From positions 62,001 through 126,000 of the forward strand of contig JAJDYN010000023.1 in the NCBI GenBank assembly GCA_022825135.1: a stretch of 64,000 nt of DNA, in the 5' to 3' direction. Under the pieces are notes generated by a model. That model saw only the letters and a program-made list of their open reading frames with translations, made no database searches and had not been told where the DNA came from. Numbering within the stretch: position 1 is the stretch's first letter; each line of letters begins with the position of its first letter. This document shows, piece by piece, positions 23,440 to 33,424 of this stretch. This DNA is from Gemmatimonadota bacterium (GTDB taxonomy: Bacteria > Gemmatimonadota > Gemmatimonadetes > Longimicrobiales > Gaopeijiaceae). A program made the translations under genes and the position numbers.

Positions 23440-23846
23440 TCCAGCCACTCCCGCAACTGGTCCCGCAGAAAGGCCGCCTCTTCGAGGAACCCGGGAATGG
23501 CGGCAACTACGGTTACGGCGACGGGCTCGCTGTATGTGTGACTCGTCATGCCGCGCATCTTTCGATAGTCGCGCCACTCGGGCCAAGCCCCAAGGAGAAG
23601 TCCCTGCTCATTCGCCGTGCGGATCTGATCCTGGAAGGTCATCTGATCCAACAGTGCCGGGTTGGCCGCCGTGTATTCCAGATAGCGTTTCAGGGTCTTG
23701 CAGCCGAGTTCGTAGGTGAACTCGAAGCGCTGAATCAGGCCATCGCGAATCTGAAGGTCGCTCGTGTCCCTCCGGTACCGCTCCAGTCCCTCTTTCAGCC
23801 GTTGGATCGCCCGCTCAAGTGGGGTGATGTCCGGGGCGTCGTACAT
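23436..23846 (-). CDS. HepT-like HEPN protein (nucleotidyltransferase substrate-binding, HI0074 family), 136 aa
   Basis: All-helical HEPN-fold protein. ERAIQRLKEGLERY and LIQRFEFTYELGCKTLKRYL are typical of the HI0074 family. The candidate ribonuclease motif R-x4-H is present as Arg98 to His103 in RGMTSHTY, the same helix used by HepT toxins. Family members pair with MNT proteins that AMPylate the Tyr next to the motif; TSHTYS offers such a tyrosine (Tyr105). It begins five bases after hsdM and overlaps the MNT-HsdS fusion by four bases, so it is translated as part of the restriction operon. Toxin activity is inferred, not shown. Confidence 0.85.
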   Translation of the reverse strand: MYDAPDITPLERAIQRLKEGLERYRRDTSDLQIRDGLIQRFEFTYELGCKTLKRYLEYTAANPALLDQMTFQDQIRTANEQGLLLGAWPEWRDYRKMRGMTSHTYSEPVAVTVVAAIPGFLEEAAFLRDQLREWLE

Positions 23847-23851
23847 GGCCG

Positions 23852-25396
<1,545 letters not shown>

Positions 25397-25475
25397 CTTC
25401 GCAATGTCCTTGGTCGTCCGTCGGCGTGGATCGCGAGCGCCAGAAATATGACATGGGTCGGGTTGCCGTGCATCT
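25397..25475 (-). promoter_or_regulatory. hsdM promoter region, duplicated upstream of the hsdM remnant
   Basis: The roughly 80 bases before hsdM are nearly identical to 60621-60699 upstream of the truncated copy, with the conserved core CGCCAGAAATATGACATG on the plus strand. The similarity stops abruptly after CCGTGCATCTT in both. Conservation through a promoter while the gene bodies diverged supports common origin of the two loci. CATATT on the minus strand is a possible -10 hexamer. Confidence 0.5.
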
Positions 25476-25557
25476 TCCAGATAACAGAAGCTCAGCAATG
25501 AAGCCGCAAATCCGGCTGGCGGGTGATCGCAGCCGAGTGGACCGTATGGAGTGCCGA

Positions 25558-26190
25558 ATGCCCGCCTCACTGACCAGCCGTTTTGAGGATGCCCTTGTTT
25601 TCGCCGCGCGACTCCACCGGCAGCAACGGCGGAAGGGCTCTGGCATCCCCTACGTCTCGCATCTGCTCGCCGTATCGGCGCTCGTTGTTGAACACGGCGA
25701 AGATGAGGACCAAGCCATCGCGGCGCTGTTACACGATGCCATCGAGGACCAGGGCGGTAAGGAGACGCGGGACGAGATTTTCCGCCGCTTCGGCGCGGGC
25801 GTGACCGAAATCGTCGAAGGCTGCACCGATTCCCAAGTCATGCCGAAGCCTCCGTGGAAAGACCGAAAGCTGGCCTACATCGCAGGGATCAGCGAGAAGT
25901 CGGTCTCGGTTCGGCTGGTCTGCGCTGCCGACAAGCTCCACAATGCGCGCAGCATCCTCGGCGACTACCGTGCTGTGGGCGACGAAGTCTGGGAGCGGTT
26001 TCGAGGCAGCAGGGAAGAGACGCTGTGGTACTACCGTGAGGTGACAAAGGCCCTCATCCGGTCAGGCCGGACGCCGCTTGTTGACGAACTGGAGCGGGTT
26101 GTCGGCGAAATCGAGCGGCTCGCGGGCAGGCAAGCTGGCGCTTCATCTGGACGCGCCCGAAGCGGCGGAGACGCTAAACGCCTCACGTGA
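25558..26190 (+). CDS. HD-domain phosphohydrolase, RelA/SpoT-hydrolase-like, 210 aa
   Basis: Single-domain HD hydrolase. The order [43 protein letters not shown] (HD pair) and [17 protein letters not shown] matches the catalytic domain of (p)ppGpp hydrolases and small alarmone hydrolases. No synthetase domain is present. The ATG at 25558 begins the conserved region; an ATG four codons earlier is also possible. It is divergent from hsdM and its stop overlaps the symporter start (GTGA). A small alarmone hydrolase next to a defence operon could act as an antidote or in nucleotide signalling; this is inference. Confidence 0.82.
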   Translation: MPASLTSRFEDALVFAARLHRQQRRKGSGIPYVSHLLAVSALVVEHGEDEDQAIAALLHDAIEDQGGKETRDEIFRRFGAGVTEIVEGCTDSQVMPKPPWKDRKLAYIAGISEKSVSVRLVCAADKLHNARSILGDYRAVGDEVWERFRGSREETLWYYREVTKALIRSGRTPLVDELERVVGEIERLAGRQAGASSGRARSGGDAKRLT

Positions 26191-27716
26191 CCTTCCAACC
26201 CCTCGACCTCGCCGCCTTCGCCGGCTTTCTGGCCCTCGTGGTCGGAGTGTCGCTGTACGCCTCGCGCGGTAGGCACGATGCCGCGGGCTACTTCCTCGCG
26301 GGCCGCAATCTGCCGTGGTGGCTGATCGGCTTCTCGTTGATCGCGTCCAACATCTCCACCGAGCATTTCGTGGGCATGGCGGGCCGCGGGTACGATCTCG
26401 GGCTGGCCATCGCCAGCTACGAGTGGATGGCGGCGGTCACGCTCGTGCTGGTGGGCCTGTTCTTCCTGCCGCGCTTCCTGCAGGCCGGCATCTACACGAT
26501 TCCGGAGTTCCTCGAGTACCGCTACGACGCGCGCACTCGCACGCTCATGGCCGCGTACATCATGGCGGCCTATGTCCTCGTGGCCCTGGCCACGGTGCTG
26601 TACTCCGGGGCGCTGGCGCTGGAATCCGTCTTCGGGCTGGACATCGGGGCGGGCATCTGGCTGATCGGGATCCTGGCCGGCGGCTACACCATCTACGGGG
26701 GCCTCAAGGCCGTCGTGTGGTCGGACCTCATCCAGGGCGTGGCGCTGCTCCTGGGCGGCGTGCTGGTGACGGTGCTCGGCTTTCGCGCGATCGGGGGCGT
26801 GGAGCCTTTTCTGGCCGCCGCGGAGGGCAAACTGCACACCGTTCTCCCGTGGAATCACCCCGAGATGCCGTGGCTGGCAGTCTTCATCGGCGGACTCTGG
26901 ATCCCCAACATCTTCTACTGGGGGCTGAACCAGTTCATCACCCAGCGTACGCTGGCCGCGCGCAGCCTGGCCGACGCGCAACGCGGGATCTTCCTCGCCG
27001 GCTTCATCAAGCTGCTCATCCCCTTCATCATCGTCTTTCCGGGGATCATGGCCGCGGAGCTGTTCGCCGACCAGGTGTCGAATCCGGATCAGGCGTATCC
27101 CGTGATGATGCGCGAGCTGCTGCCCGCGGGGCTCACCGGGCTCATGTTCGCGGCGCTCTTCGGGGCGGTGATGAGCTCCCTCGACTCGATGCTCAATTCG
27201 GCGGCGACCATCTTCAGCGTCGACATCTACAAGCGGCATCTGCGCCCGCGGGCGTCGTCGCGGAGGCTCATGACGGTCGGTCGGGTGACGACCGCGGTTC
27301 TGGCGCTGATCGGGTGCCTGTGGGCGCCGCTGGTCGCGCGGGCGGGGAGCGTGTTCGAGTACATCCAGATGTTCTGGGGATTTATCTCGCCGGGGATCGT
27401 GGCCGCCTTCCTGTTCGGTCTGTTCGTGCCCCGGACGCCGCCGCGGGCGGCCTTCGGCGGGATGGTGCTGGGGGTGCCGGTCTACGGCCTGCTTCTCTGG
27501 CTGCTTCCGGAAGTGGCGTTCCTGCACCACATGGCGATCACCTTCCTCCTGATCTGCGCGTACATGCTGGTGGTGACGCGGGCCCGTCCGCTGGCGAAAG
27601 CGCGCACTTTGCCGCGGTCCGAAGCGGCGGTGGATCTGACGCCGGCGCCGGGCGGGCGGTTGTGGGCCGGAGGCGTCATTGCCGGGGCGGCGATGCTGTA
27701 CATCGTCTTCTGGTGA
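26187..27716 (+). CDS. Sodium:solute symporter (SSS family), 509 aa
   Basis: Inner-membrane Na+-coupled importer with about 13 hydrophobic segments from residue 8 to the C terminus. Family features: YFLAGRNLPWWLIGFSLIAS, NISTEHFVGMAGRGYDLG, YTIPEFLEYRYD, YTIYGGLKAVVWSDLIQG, NQFITQRTLAARSLADAQ and the Na+-site region FGAVMSSLDSMLNSAATIFS. It resembles sugar or myo-inositol type members more than proline carriers; the substrate is not determinable. GTG start, overlapping the HD gene by four bases. Confidence 0.92.
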   Translation: MTFQPLDLAAFAGFLALVVGVSLYASRGRHDAAGYFLAGRNLPWWLIGFSLIASNISTEHFVGMAGRGYDLGLAIASYEWMAAVTLVLVGLFFLPRFLQAGIYTIPEFLEYRYDARTRTLMAAYIMAAYVLVALATVLYSGALALESVFGLDIGAGIWLIGILAGGYTIYGGLKAVVWSDLIQGVALLLGGVLVTVLGFRAIGGVEPFLAAAEGKLHTVLPWNHPEMPWLAVFIGGLWIPNIFYWGLNQFITQRTLAARSLADAQRGIFLAGFIKLLIPFIIVFPGIMAAELFADQVSNPDQAYPVMMRELLPAGLTGLMFAALFGAVMSSLDSMLNSAATIFSVDIYKRHLRPRASSRRLMTVGRVTTAVLALIGCLWAPLVARAGSVFEYIQMFWGFISPGIVAAFLFGLFVPRTPPRAAFGGMVLGVPVYGLLLWLLPEVAFLHHMAITFLLICAYMLVVTRARPLAKARTLPRSEAAVDLTPAPGGRLWAGGVIAGAAMLYIVFW

Positions 27717-27868
27717 GCATGCCGCCGACACCAGTCGTTCGCCCCGGCCGCGCGTGCTGCGGGCCGGGCACGCCGGCAATACGTTGCAGGGACCGTTCAT
27801 CGACCAAGGACCGTGCATCGACCCTGCGAAAGGTCGATTCCCCGCCATCTTCCGGGAGGAACCATATC

Positions 27869-28456
27869 GTGATCCGCAACACCGCTGTTTCCGTCCTCGC
27901 AGTCATCGCGCTTGCCGCTTGCGGCTCTTCCGGAGACGAAATGGGCGAAAGCCCCGAGGCCGGGACCATGATGTCGGCTGCCGACGGGGGCGCGTCCGTG
28001 GCCCAGGCCATGGCATCCGCGGATCACATGCCTTCGGATGCCGATCGCGCCGCGATTCTGGCAACCGTACAGTCGCTCTTCGACGCGCTGGGCGAACGGG
28101 ACACGGAGTTGCTGACCGCCATCCTGCATCCCGACATCCTGATGCGCTCCGTGGAGCGATCGGCCGCGGGCGAACGGTCCGCGTCGACGTCCACACTCGA
28201 GGGCATGGTCGCGCGCCTCGAAGCCGACGGCCCGCGCATGACCGAGCGCATGTGGGACCCGGAAGTGCGCATCAGCGGCGACCTCGCGACGGTCTGGACG
28301 CCGTACGACTTCTACGTCGGAGAGGACCTGAGCCACTGCGGAGCCGACGCGTTCATCCTTATGCGCGAAGGCGGCGGCTGGCAGATCACCTCGCTCTCGT
28401 GGACCCGGCTTCAGCCTCCCGAGTGCGAGCTGCATCCGGACGGTCCGCCGGGCTGA
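27869..28456 (+). CDS. Lipoprotein with DUF4440/SnoaL-like (NTF2-fold) domain, 195 aa
   Basis: GGGAGGA (27854-27860) precedes a GTG at 27869. The product starts with a lipoprotein signal peptide, AVSVLAVIALAAC, whose Cys is preceded by a good lipobox (LAAC). A flexible Gly/Ser/Asp-rich linker (~20-55) leads to an NTF2-like domain: ILATVQSLFDALGERDTELL, HPDILMRSVERS, then DLATVWTPYDFYVGEDLSHC and AFILMREGGGWQITSLSW. Exported, membrane-anchored, function unknown. 152 bp downstream of the symporter. Confidence 0.78.
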   Translation: MIRNTAVSVLAVIALAACGSSGDEMGESPEAGTMMSAADGGASVAQAMASADHMPSDADRAAILATVQSLFDALGERDTELLTAILHPDILMRSVERSAAGERSASTSTLEGMVARLEADGPRMTERMWDPEVRISGDLATVWTPYDFYVGEDLSHCGADAFILMREGGGWQITSLSWTRLQPPECELHPDGPPG

Positions 28457-28480
28457 CATCCGCCCGCAAGGAGCCATGCC

Positions 28481-28993
28481 ATGAGGCCCGGGGATCCATC
28501 GCAAGCCGGTACAACCGGACAGCTGGCGCGGGCATCCGCATGGGCTTTCGGTCCGCGGTGGCGGCGGTTTCTGGTCATCGGCTGGGTGGTGTATGCGGTA
28601 TCGTTCCTGTTGCCCACCCTGGTCAACTACGTCGGCGGTCGCATCCCCGGGGGCGAGCCGTTCACAAGCGAATTCGTTGCGCTGGCCGGTTGGGAGGCGT
28701 TCGTATGGGCCTTGATGGGGGCGGGGGAAGCGCTCGGCGTGATCAGCGCGCTGACCAACGTGCTGATCCTGGGCAGTGCGTCGCATCGCAAGTGGTCGCC
28801 GGACGCTCGCTGGCCTGCGCTCGTGCTGGTAGTCGCGACGATCCTGAACGCGTCCTGGTGGCCCTTGTGGGTCGCGAGCGAAGGCGACACGTCACTGCGC
28901 ATCGGCTACTTCGCCTGGGTGGCCTCGTTCGCCTGCCTGGCCGTCGCCTTCTGGCTGCGCCAGCGGGGGAGGGCCGTCTCCGCAGCGGATTGA
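28481..28993 (+). CDS. Hypothetical integral membrane protein, 170 aa
   Basis: Four hydrophobic segments are visible at about residues 30-47 (FLVIGWVVYAVSFLLPTL), 65-95, 112-130 (PALVLVVATILNASWWPLW) and 140-158. A basic cytoplasmic-type N terminus and an Arg-rich C terminus suggest both ends are inside. It follows the DUF4440-like lipoprotein by 24 bases, probably in one transcript. Not recognised as any transporter family. Confidence 0.65.
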   Translation: MRPGDPSQAGTTGQLARASAWAFGPRWRRFLVIGWVVYAVSFLLPTLVNYVGGRIPGGEPFTSEFVALAGWEAFVWALMGAGEALGVISALTNVLILGSASHRKWSPDARWPALVLVVATILNASWWPLWVASEGDTSLRIGYFAWVASFACLAVAFWLRQRGRAVSAAD

Positions 28994-29084
28994 CGGGAAA
29001 AGACGCTAACCGGCTGTTCCGACACCGCTTCCGACGCCCCGAGCGCCGGGGGCTGAAGGCGGCGATGACGCGCACTCGGACGCG

Positions 29085-29460
29085 TCAGACAGTGCGGCCT
29101 TCTCCCACCACCCAGACCACCTCGCTCTCCATTACGCGGGCAAAACGCCCCCCCCCGGCGCCTTAGCCGGCGCCATTCCTCAACCGTGTACACCAGCAGG
29201 TCCGCGGGCACGGGCAGCCGTTCGAAGGGCCAGTCGCTGTTGCGCTGCATCTGCGGGACATCGCTCTCGCGAACAATGGCCACGAGGTCGAGATCGCTCC
29301 CGAACCCGGTGTCGCCCCGCGCGTGAGAGCCGAAATAGCCCAGAGCGATCAACTCCGGCCGGATCTCGGCCTGGCTCTCGGCCCACCCGCGCAGATCGGC
29401 AAGGACCCGATCAGGTCTCGGCCAGCGCTTGACGAACGAACCTGAGGATGTCCCGGGCAT
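29085..29460 (-). pseudogene. MNT-type nucleotidyltransferase, frameshifted in a G9 run
   Basis: The first ~90 residues match a minimal nucleotidyltransferase: IALGYFGSHARGDTGFGSDL (GS-x10-DxD) and ADLLVYTVEEWRRL. The frame then enters nonsense at a run of nine G (C9 on the plus strand, 29148-29156). Removing one G restores a typical ending, FARVMESEVVWVVGEGRTV, followed by TGA at 29085. It is therefore a frameshifted antitoxin gene, a contingency locus or an assembly error. It overlaps the end of the HEPN gene as usual for such pairs. The ATG at 29460 is the only nearby start. Confidence 0.7.
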
Positions 29461-29801
29461 GGTCCACCGCCTGAGAACTATGCAATGATCCGTAGTGCTC
29501 GTATGCCGGGCCTTCGACATGCCCGTTCGGATACCGAGCGGGAACATAGTAGTTGTCCAGTACCCGCGCCCGCTCGATCAACTCGGCCGGCGGAGATTTC
29601 GGCAACTCCGAGAGGAGCCTGGTTGCCACATGCCCCCAGACTTCGCGACCCTGGGCCATGTGAAGCGCCTTGACCGCCTTCTCTGCCGCCTGATGCGCAG
29701 CGAAACAGGCCCAGTCGTGCCTGCCGTCCCGGTGTGACGCCTCGGCCTGATCCAGGTCGTGCTCGGCCTGAGCGAGCCTTGACGCGGCTCCCCCGGCCCA
29801 T
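29411..29801 (-). pseudogene. HEPN-domain protein without an in-frame start, partner of the MNT gene
   Basis: A clear HEPN domain is encoded: SRLAQAEHDLDQAEASHRDG, then WACFAAHQAAEKAVKALHMA and ERARVLDNYYVPARYPNGH, ending RDILRFVRQALAET. The frame has no ATG, GTG or TTG anywhere near the domain start. An ATG at 29801 would give a natural MGRGAASRLAQAEH beginning if one G of the GGGGG run just after it were absent. With the partner also shifted in a G run, the pair looks inactivated, phase-variable or affected by homopolymer errors. Confidence 0.6.
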
Positions 29802-29935
29802 GTGCGCGTCTTCGACGTCGCGTCGCTTCCGCCGCACCAAAGCTGGCGCCGGCGCGCGTCCGCTTTCGCGCCCGAGTCGCCGTGACGTAGGTTCCAGCCC
29901 TGGAACCCGTCCCACCTCTCGGAAGTGATCCGTCC

Positions 29936-32308
29936 ATGAGTACCGCGCAACACATCGCTGCCGCCCGCTCCACATCGGCTCCCCGCTCGCTCGTCGTCCG
30001 CGCACCCATCCTTCTCGCCGCAGTCTGCGGTGTCGCACCGATGGCCCTGGCGACCTTCGCGGTCCCCGCTCCCGCCGCCGCTCAACAGCCTTTCACGCCC
30101 GAGATCGCGCTCGACGTGCGCACGCCGGGCATCGTGGCGGTGACGGAGGACGGTGCGCGGGTCGCGGTGACGCTCACGTCCCGCCGCGACCGCACCGACG
30201 TGGACCACCAGCGCTTCGGCGACCCCACTTACATCTCTCCGGTGTCGACCCGGCTGATGGTGATCGACACGCGGACCGGAGATCCGACCTGGGTTCAGGC
30301 GGAACCCGCTGCGCAGATGCGCGGCTATGCCTGGTCGCCGGACGGGGGGCGGCTGGCCTGGTTCATGGTGGAGGACGGCGAGTATCGGCTCCGTATCTTC
30401 GACGCGGTCACCGGCGCAAGCAGGACCGTCCCGCTTCGCACCGACAGGGAGATCGCGTCCTCTTCGCCGCTGGTGTGGTCGCCGGATGGCGCCCGCGTTC
30501 TGCTCGGACTTCGGCCCACTGGATGGGCGGAGGAGGCGCGCGCGGCCTTTCACGCCCTCACGGACGCTCCGGTGATCGTGCAGGACTCGCGCAACGACTT
30601 CCTCGCCTGGGACCGGGTGAGGAACCTCGCCACCCGGCAGGAGACCGTGCTCGTGTCGGTGGTCGACGGCACGGTGCGCGAGGTTCTCTCCGAGGTGACT
30701 CCCGTCGGTCCGGGCTTCTCGGAGGACGGATCCTACATCACGTTTTCGACGGCGATGCGCACGAAGACGTCGTACACGCGCCGGGACGGCACCGAGTACG
30801 AGCTCTTCCGGCTGGATCTCGCGGCCGGCGGAGACCCGGTTTCGCTCCGGGACACCGGCGAAGAGCGCATGAACGTCGTCTGGAACGACGCCCGCGACGC
30901 CTTCGCGTACGCCGAGGAAGGCTCCGTCTTCGTGCGGCGGCTGGCCGAGGACGAGGCGGTGGACGTGACGGAGGGTCATCGAGGCGATGTGGACGAGGGC
31001 GCCGCCGGGGACGAAGCCGGTGCCCGCGCAGACGGCGACAATCCCGGTTCCGACGATGAAGAGTCCGATTCTGACGGAATCCGCTTCGCCGTCGAGCGCT
31101 GGAGCCCCTCCGGCGACCAACTCCTTCTCAGCTCGCAGGACGCCTGGCACCTCCTCGATCTCGACAGCGACGGCATGCACACCCTCCTCGAGCTTGAAGA
31201 GGATGAAGACCAGCGCCCGCGCCGGCAGGTCCAGGGGTGGAGAGAGGATGGGCGGTATCTCTACTTCAGTTACTCGGCTGCGGATCGCTGGCAGCGGGGC
31301 CTGAAGCGCCTCGACACGGGGACCGGCGACATCGAGACGCTGATGCTGGATGCCAACCTGTACCGGTCCTGGAATGTCTCGGAGGATGGCGCCACGCTCG
31401 TCTACGCCATGTCGGACGGCGACCATCCCAACGAGATCTGGGTCGCCCGCGGAGACGGATCGTCACCCCGGCGGCTGACCGAGACGAATCCCCGGCTCGA
31501 GGGCGTGGCGCTGACGCGGAGCGAGCTCGTCGAATACCTGGATGTCGACGGCAACACGCTCTACGGCATCCTCTACTATCCGGCCAACTATGAGCCGGGG
31601 CGCGCCTATCCGATGGTGGCGGAGATCTACGAGGAGTACTTCGACAACGGGTTCAACGAGAACATGAACCTGATCACCGCGCAGGGCTGGTTCGGGTTCC
31701 GGCCCTCGGTGCGCTTCGAGGAGGGATTTCCCGGCGAGGCCTGGCTCAAGGCGGTGCCGAACGCGATCAACAAGATCATCGAGCGGGGGCTGGTCGACCC
31801 GGAAAAGGTGGGCGTCTACGGGCAGAGCTACGGCGGCTACGCGACCAACCTGCTCATCACCCAGACCGATCGCTTCGCCGCGGCCGCGAACGTCTCCGGC
31901 AAGGTGAACATCATCTCGTTCCTCGGGGATTCGCCGAAGATCACCACGCGCAACTACGCGGCTGCCGAGGTGGGGCAGGACCGCATCGGGGCGACGCTCT
32001 GGGAACAGCCGCACAAGTACATCGCGCACTCGGCGGTGATGTTCGCGGACCGCATCGAGACGCCGCTGCTCATGCTCTCGGGCGAGGGCGACTGGAACGT
32101 GCCGGCCACCAACCAGCGCGAGATGTACTACGCGCTGCGGCGGCTGGGGAAGGAGGTGGTGTGGGTGCACTACACCGCGGGCGGGCACGGCGCCGGGCGC
32201 GCGAGCAGCGAGGCCGACTTCGTGGACCATTGGCAGCGCATGTTCGACTGGTTTGCCGAGCACTTCGGGGAGGAGCGGGCGAGGAGCGCGGCACAGGACG
32301 GCAGCTGA
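29936..32308 (+). CDS. Exported S9-family peptidase (prolyl oligopeptidase/dipeptidyl aminopeptidase type), 790 aa
   Basis: A long signal peptide (residues 1-~50, hydrophobic core LLAAVCGVAPMALATF, AAAQQ cleavage region) indicates export. Residues ~55-530 form a beta-propeller (RGYAWSPDGGRLAWFMVEDG, VWSPDGARVLLGL). The alpha/beta-hydrolase domain has the nucleophile Ser631 in GVYGQSYGGYATN, Asp719 in SGEGDWNVP and His751 in AGGHGAG. An Asp/Glu/Ala-rich low-complexity insertion at ~350-382 interrupts the propeller and is probably an exposed loop. Likely degrades imported or environmental peptides. ATG start overlaps no other gene. Confidence 0.92.
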   Translation: MSTAQHIAAARSTSAPRSLVVRAPILLAAVCGVAPMALATFAVPAPAAAQQPFTPEIALDVRTPGIVAVTEDGARVAVTLTSRRDRTDVDHQRFGDPTYISPVSTRLMVIDTRTGDPTWVQAEPAAQMRGYAWSPDGGRLAWFMVEDGEYRLRIFDAVTGASRTVPLRTDREIASSSPLVWSPDGARVLLGLRPTGWAEEARAAFHALTDAPVIVQDSRNDFLAWDRVRNLATRQETVLVSVVDGTVREVLSEVTPVGPGFSEDGSYITFSTAMRTKTSYTRRDGTEYELFRLDLAAGGDPVSLRDTGEERMNVVWNDARDAFAYAEEGSVFVRRLAEDEAVDVTEGHRGDVDEGAAGDEAGARADGDNPGSDDEESDSDGIRFAVERWSPSGDQLLLSSQDAWHLLDLDSDGMHTLLELEEDEDQRPRRQVQGWREDGRYLYFSYSAADRWQRGLKRLDTGTGDIETLMLDANLYRSWNVSEDGATLVYAMSDGDHPNEIWVARGDGSSPRRLTETNPRLEGVALTRSELVEYLDVDGNTLYGILYYPANYEPGRAYPMVAEIYEEYFDNGFNENMNLITAQGWFGFRPSVRFEEGFPGEAWLKAVPNAINKIIERGLVDPEKVGVYGQSYGGYATNLLITQTDRFAAAANVSGKVNIISFLGDSPKITTRNYAAAEVGQDRIGATLWEQPHKYIAHSAVMFADRIETPLLMLSGEGDWNVPATNQREMYYALRRLGKEVVWVHYTAGGHGAGRASSEADFVDHWQRMFDWFAEHFGEERARSAAQDGS

Positions 32309-32365
32309 GAGCCGGATGAGGGTGCCACCGGCGTTCCGGGACGGGGAAGCGAAACAGGGAGCGCA

Positions 32366-33298
32366 ATGTCCGGTTCCCTGAAAGGGCAGGTGGCTGTCGT
32401 GACCGGGGCCAACTCGGGGGTGGGCCGGTCGGCGACCGGGATGCTCCTTCGGGTGGGTGCGCACGTCACGATGGTGTGTCGCAGCCCCGAACGCGGCGAA
32501 CGCGCGCTGGCGGAGTTGCGGCAGAGCGCGGCGGCGGGCGGGTCTCGCCGAACGCAAGGCCGTGCGAGCGCCGACGAGATGCCCGACTTGACGTCAGGCG
32601 ACTCGGCGGGAGCCCGGGTCGAACTCGAGCTTGCCGATCTCTCTGGTCAGGAGGACGTGCGGGATCTGGCGGCACGGCTCGCCGCGAAACACCCGGCGAT
32701 CGACATCCTGGTGAACAACGCCGGCGTCACGCGGCCGCGGTGCGTGCATTCGCCGGAGGGATTCGAGCTCACCTTCGCGACCAACCACCTCGGCCATTTC
32801 CTGCTCACCCGTCTCCTGCGCGATCGGCTTGAGGCCGGACGGGGACGCATCGTCAACGTGAGTTCGCGGGGGCACCAGAGCGGGGATCTGCGGCGGGCGG
32901 AGCTTGAGGACATTGCCCGCGGCCGCGCCTGGGAGGGGGCCCTGCAGGCCTACGCCGACTCGAAGCTGGCCAACGTCCTGTTCACCTCCGAGACGGCCCG
33001 GCGCTGGGGATCCCGGGGAGTCACCGCCAACGCGGTGCATCCCGGCGTGCTGGCGACGGAGATCTGGAAGAAGACGTCGCTGGCTGCGCGCGTCCTGGTC
33101 CTTCCTTTCACCTGGTTCATGGCGAGCCCGGAGGTCGGCGGCAAGGCCGTGATGAACCTCGTCGCGGATCCTTCCCGGGACGACGTGACCGGCCGGTACT
33201 TCCACGTCCAGCAGGAGAAGACTCCGAGTGCGCAGGCGCGCGACGAGGCGCTGGCGTGCGAGTTGTGGGACCGCAGCGTGGAGTGGACGCGCGGCTAA
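32366..33298 (+). CDS. Short-chain dehydrogenase/reductase (retinol dehydrogenase-like), 310 aa
   Basis: NAD(P)-dependent oxidoreductase. The dinucleotide motif is TGANSGVG (residues ~14-21), followed by ILVNNAGVTRPR, catalytic Ser in IVNVSSRGH and Tyr-x3-Lys in QAYADSKLANV. The pattern NHLGHFLLTRLL and a C-terminal VGGKAVMNLVADPS match the RDH/WW-oxidoreductase-like group. A charged insertion of about 35 residues after ALAELRQ lengthens the loop following beta-strand 3. Substrate unknown. It follows the peptidase by 57 bases. Confidence 0.9.
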   Translation: MSGSLKGQVAVVTGANSGVGRSATGMLLRVGAHVTMVCRSPERGERALAELRQSAAAGGSRRTQGRASADEMPDLTSGDSAGARVELELADLSGQEDVRDLAARLAAKHPAIDILVNNAGVTRPRCVHSPEGFELTFATNHLGHFLLTRLLRDRLEAGRGRIVNVSSRGHQSGDLRRAELEDIARGRAWEGALQAYADSKLANVLFTSETARRWGSRGVTANAVHPGVLATEIWKKTSLAARVLVLPFTWFMASPEVGGKAVMNLVADPSRDDVTGRYFHVQQEKTPSAQARDEALACELWDRSVEWTRG

Positions 33299-33324
33299 CA
33301 GCGGTTCACGGGCCCCTCACCAGA

Positions 33325-33380
33325 GTGTTGCATATCCACAAATGCAACAAAATGTTGCTTTTTTGAAAATGCAACACACC
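33325..33380. terminator. Tandem inverted repeats TGTTGC/GCAACA between convergent genes
   Basis: GTGTTGCAT (33325-33333) is answered by ATGCAACA (33342-33349), and TGTTGC (33353-33358) by GCAACA (33371-33376), with TTTTTT in the second loop. The four copies could form two hairpins or one long one. As the flanking genes converge here, a bidirectional terminator is the simplest reading. Confidence 0.4.
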
Positions 33381-33424
33381 GCAGAGGGGTGCGCCGGGAC
33401 GAAGAGGCCGCCTGCTCCTCACTG

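Noticed and set aside
26031-27848. A 605-codon minus-strand frame opposite the symporter
   Set aside because: His/Arg/Gln-rich antisense shadow of the symporter with no motif; typical of GC-rich genomes.
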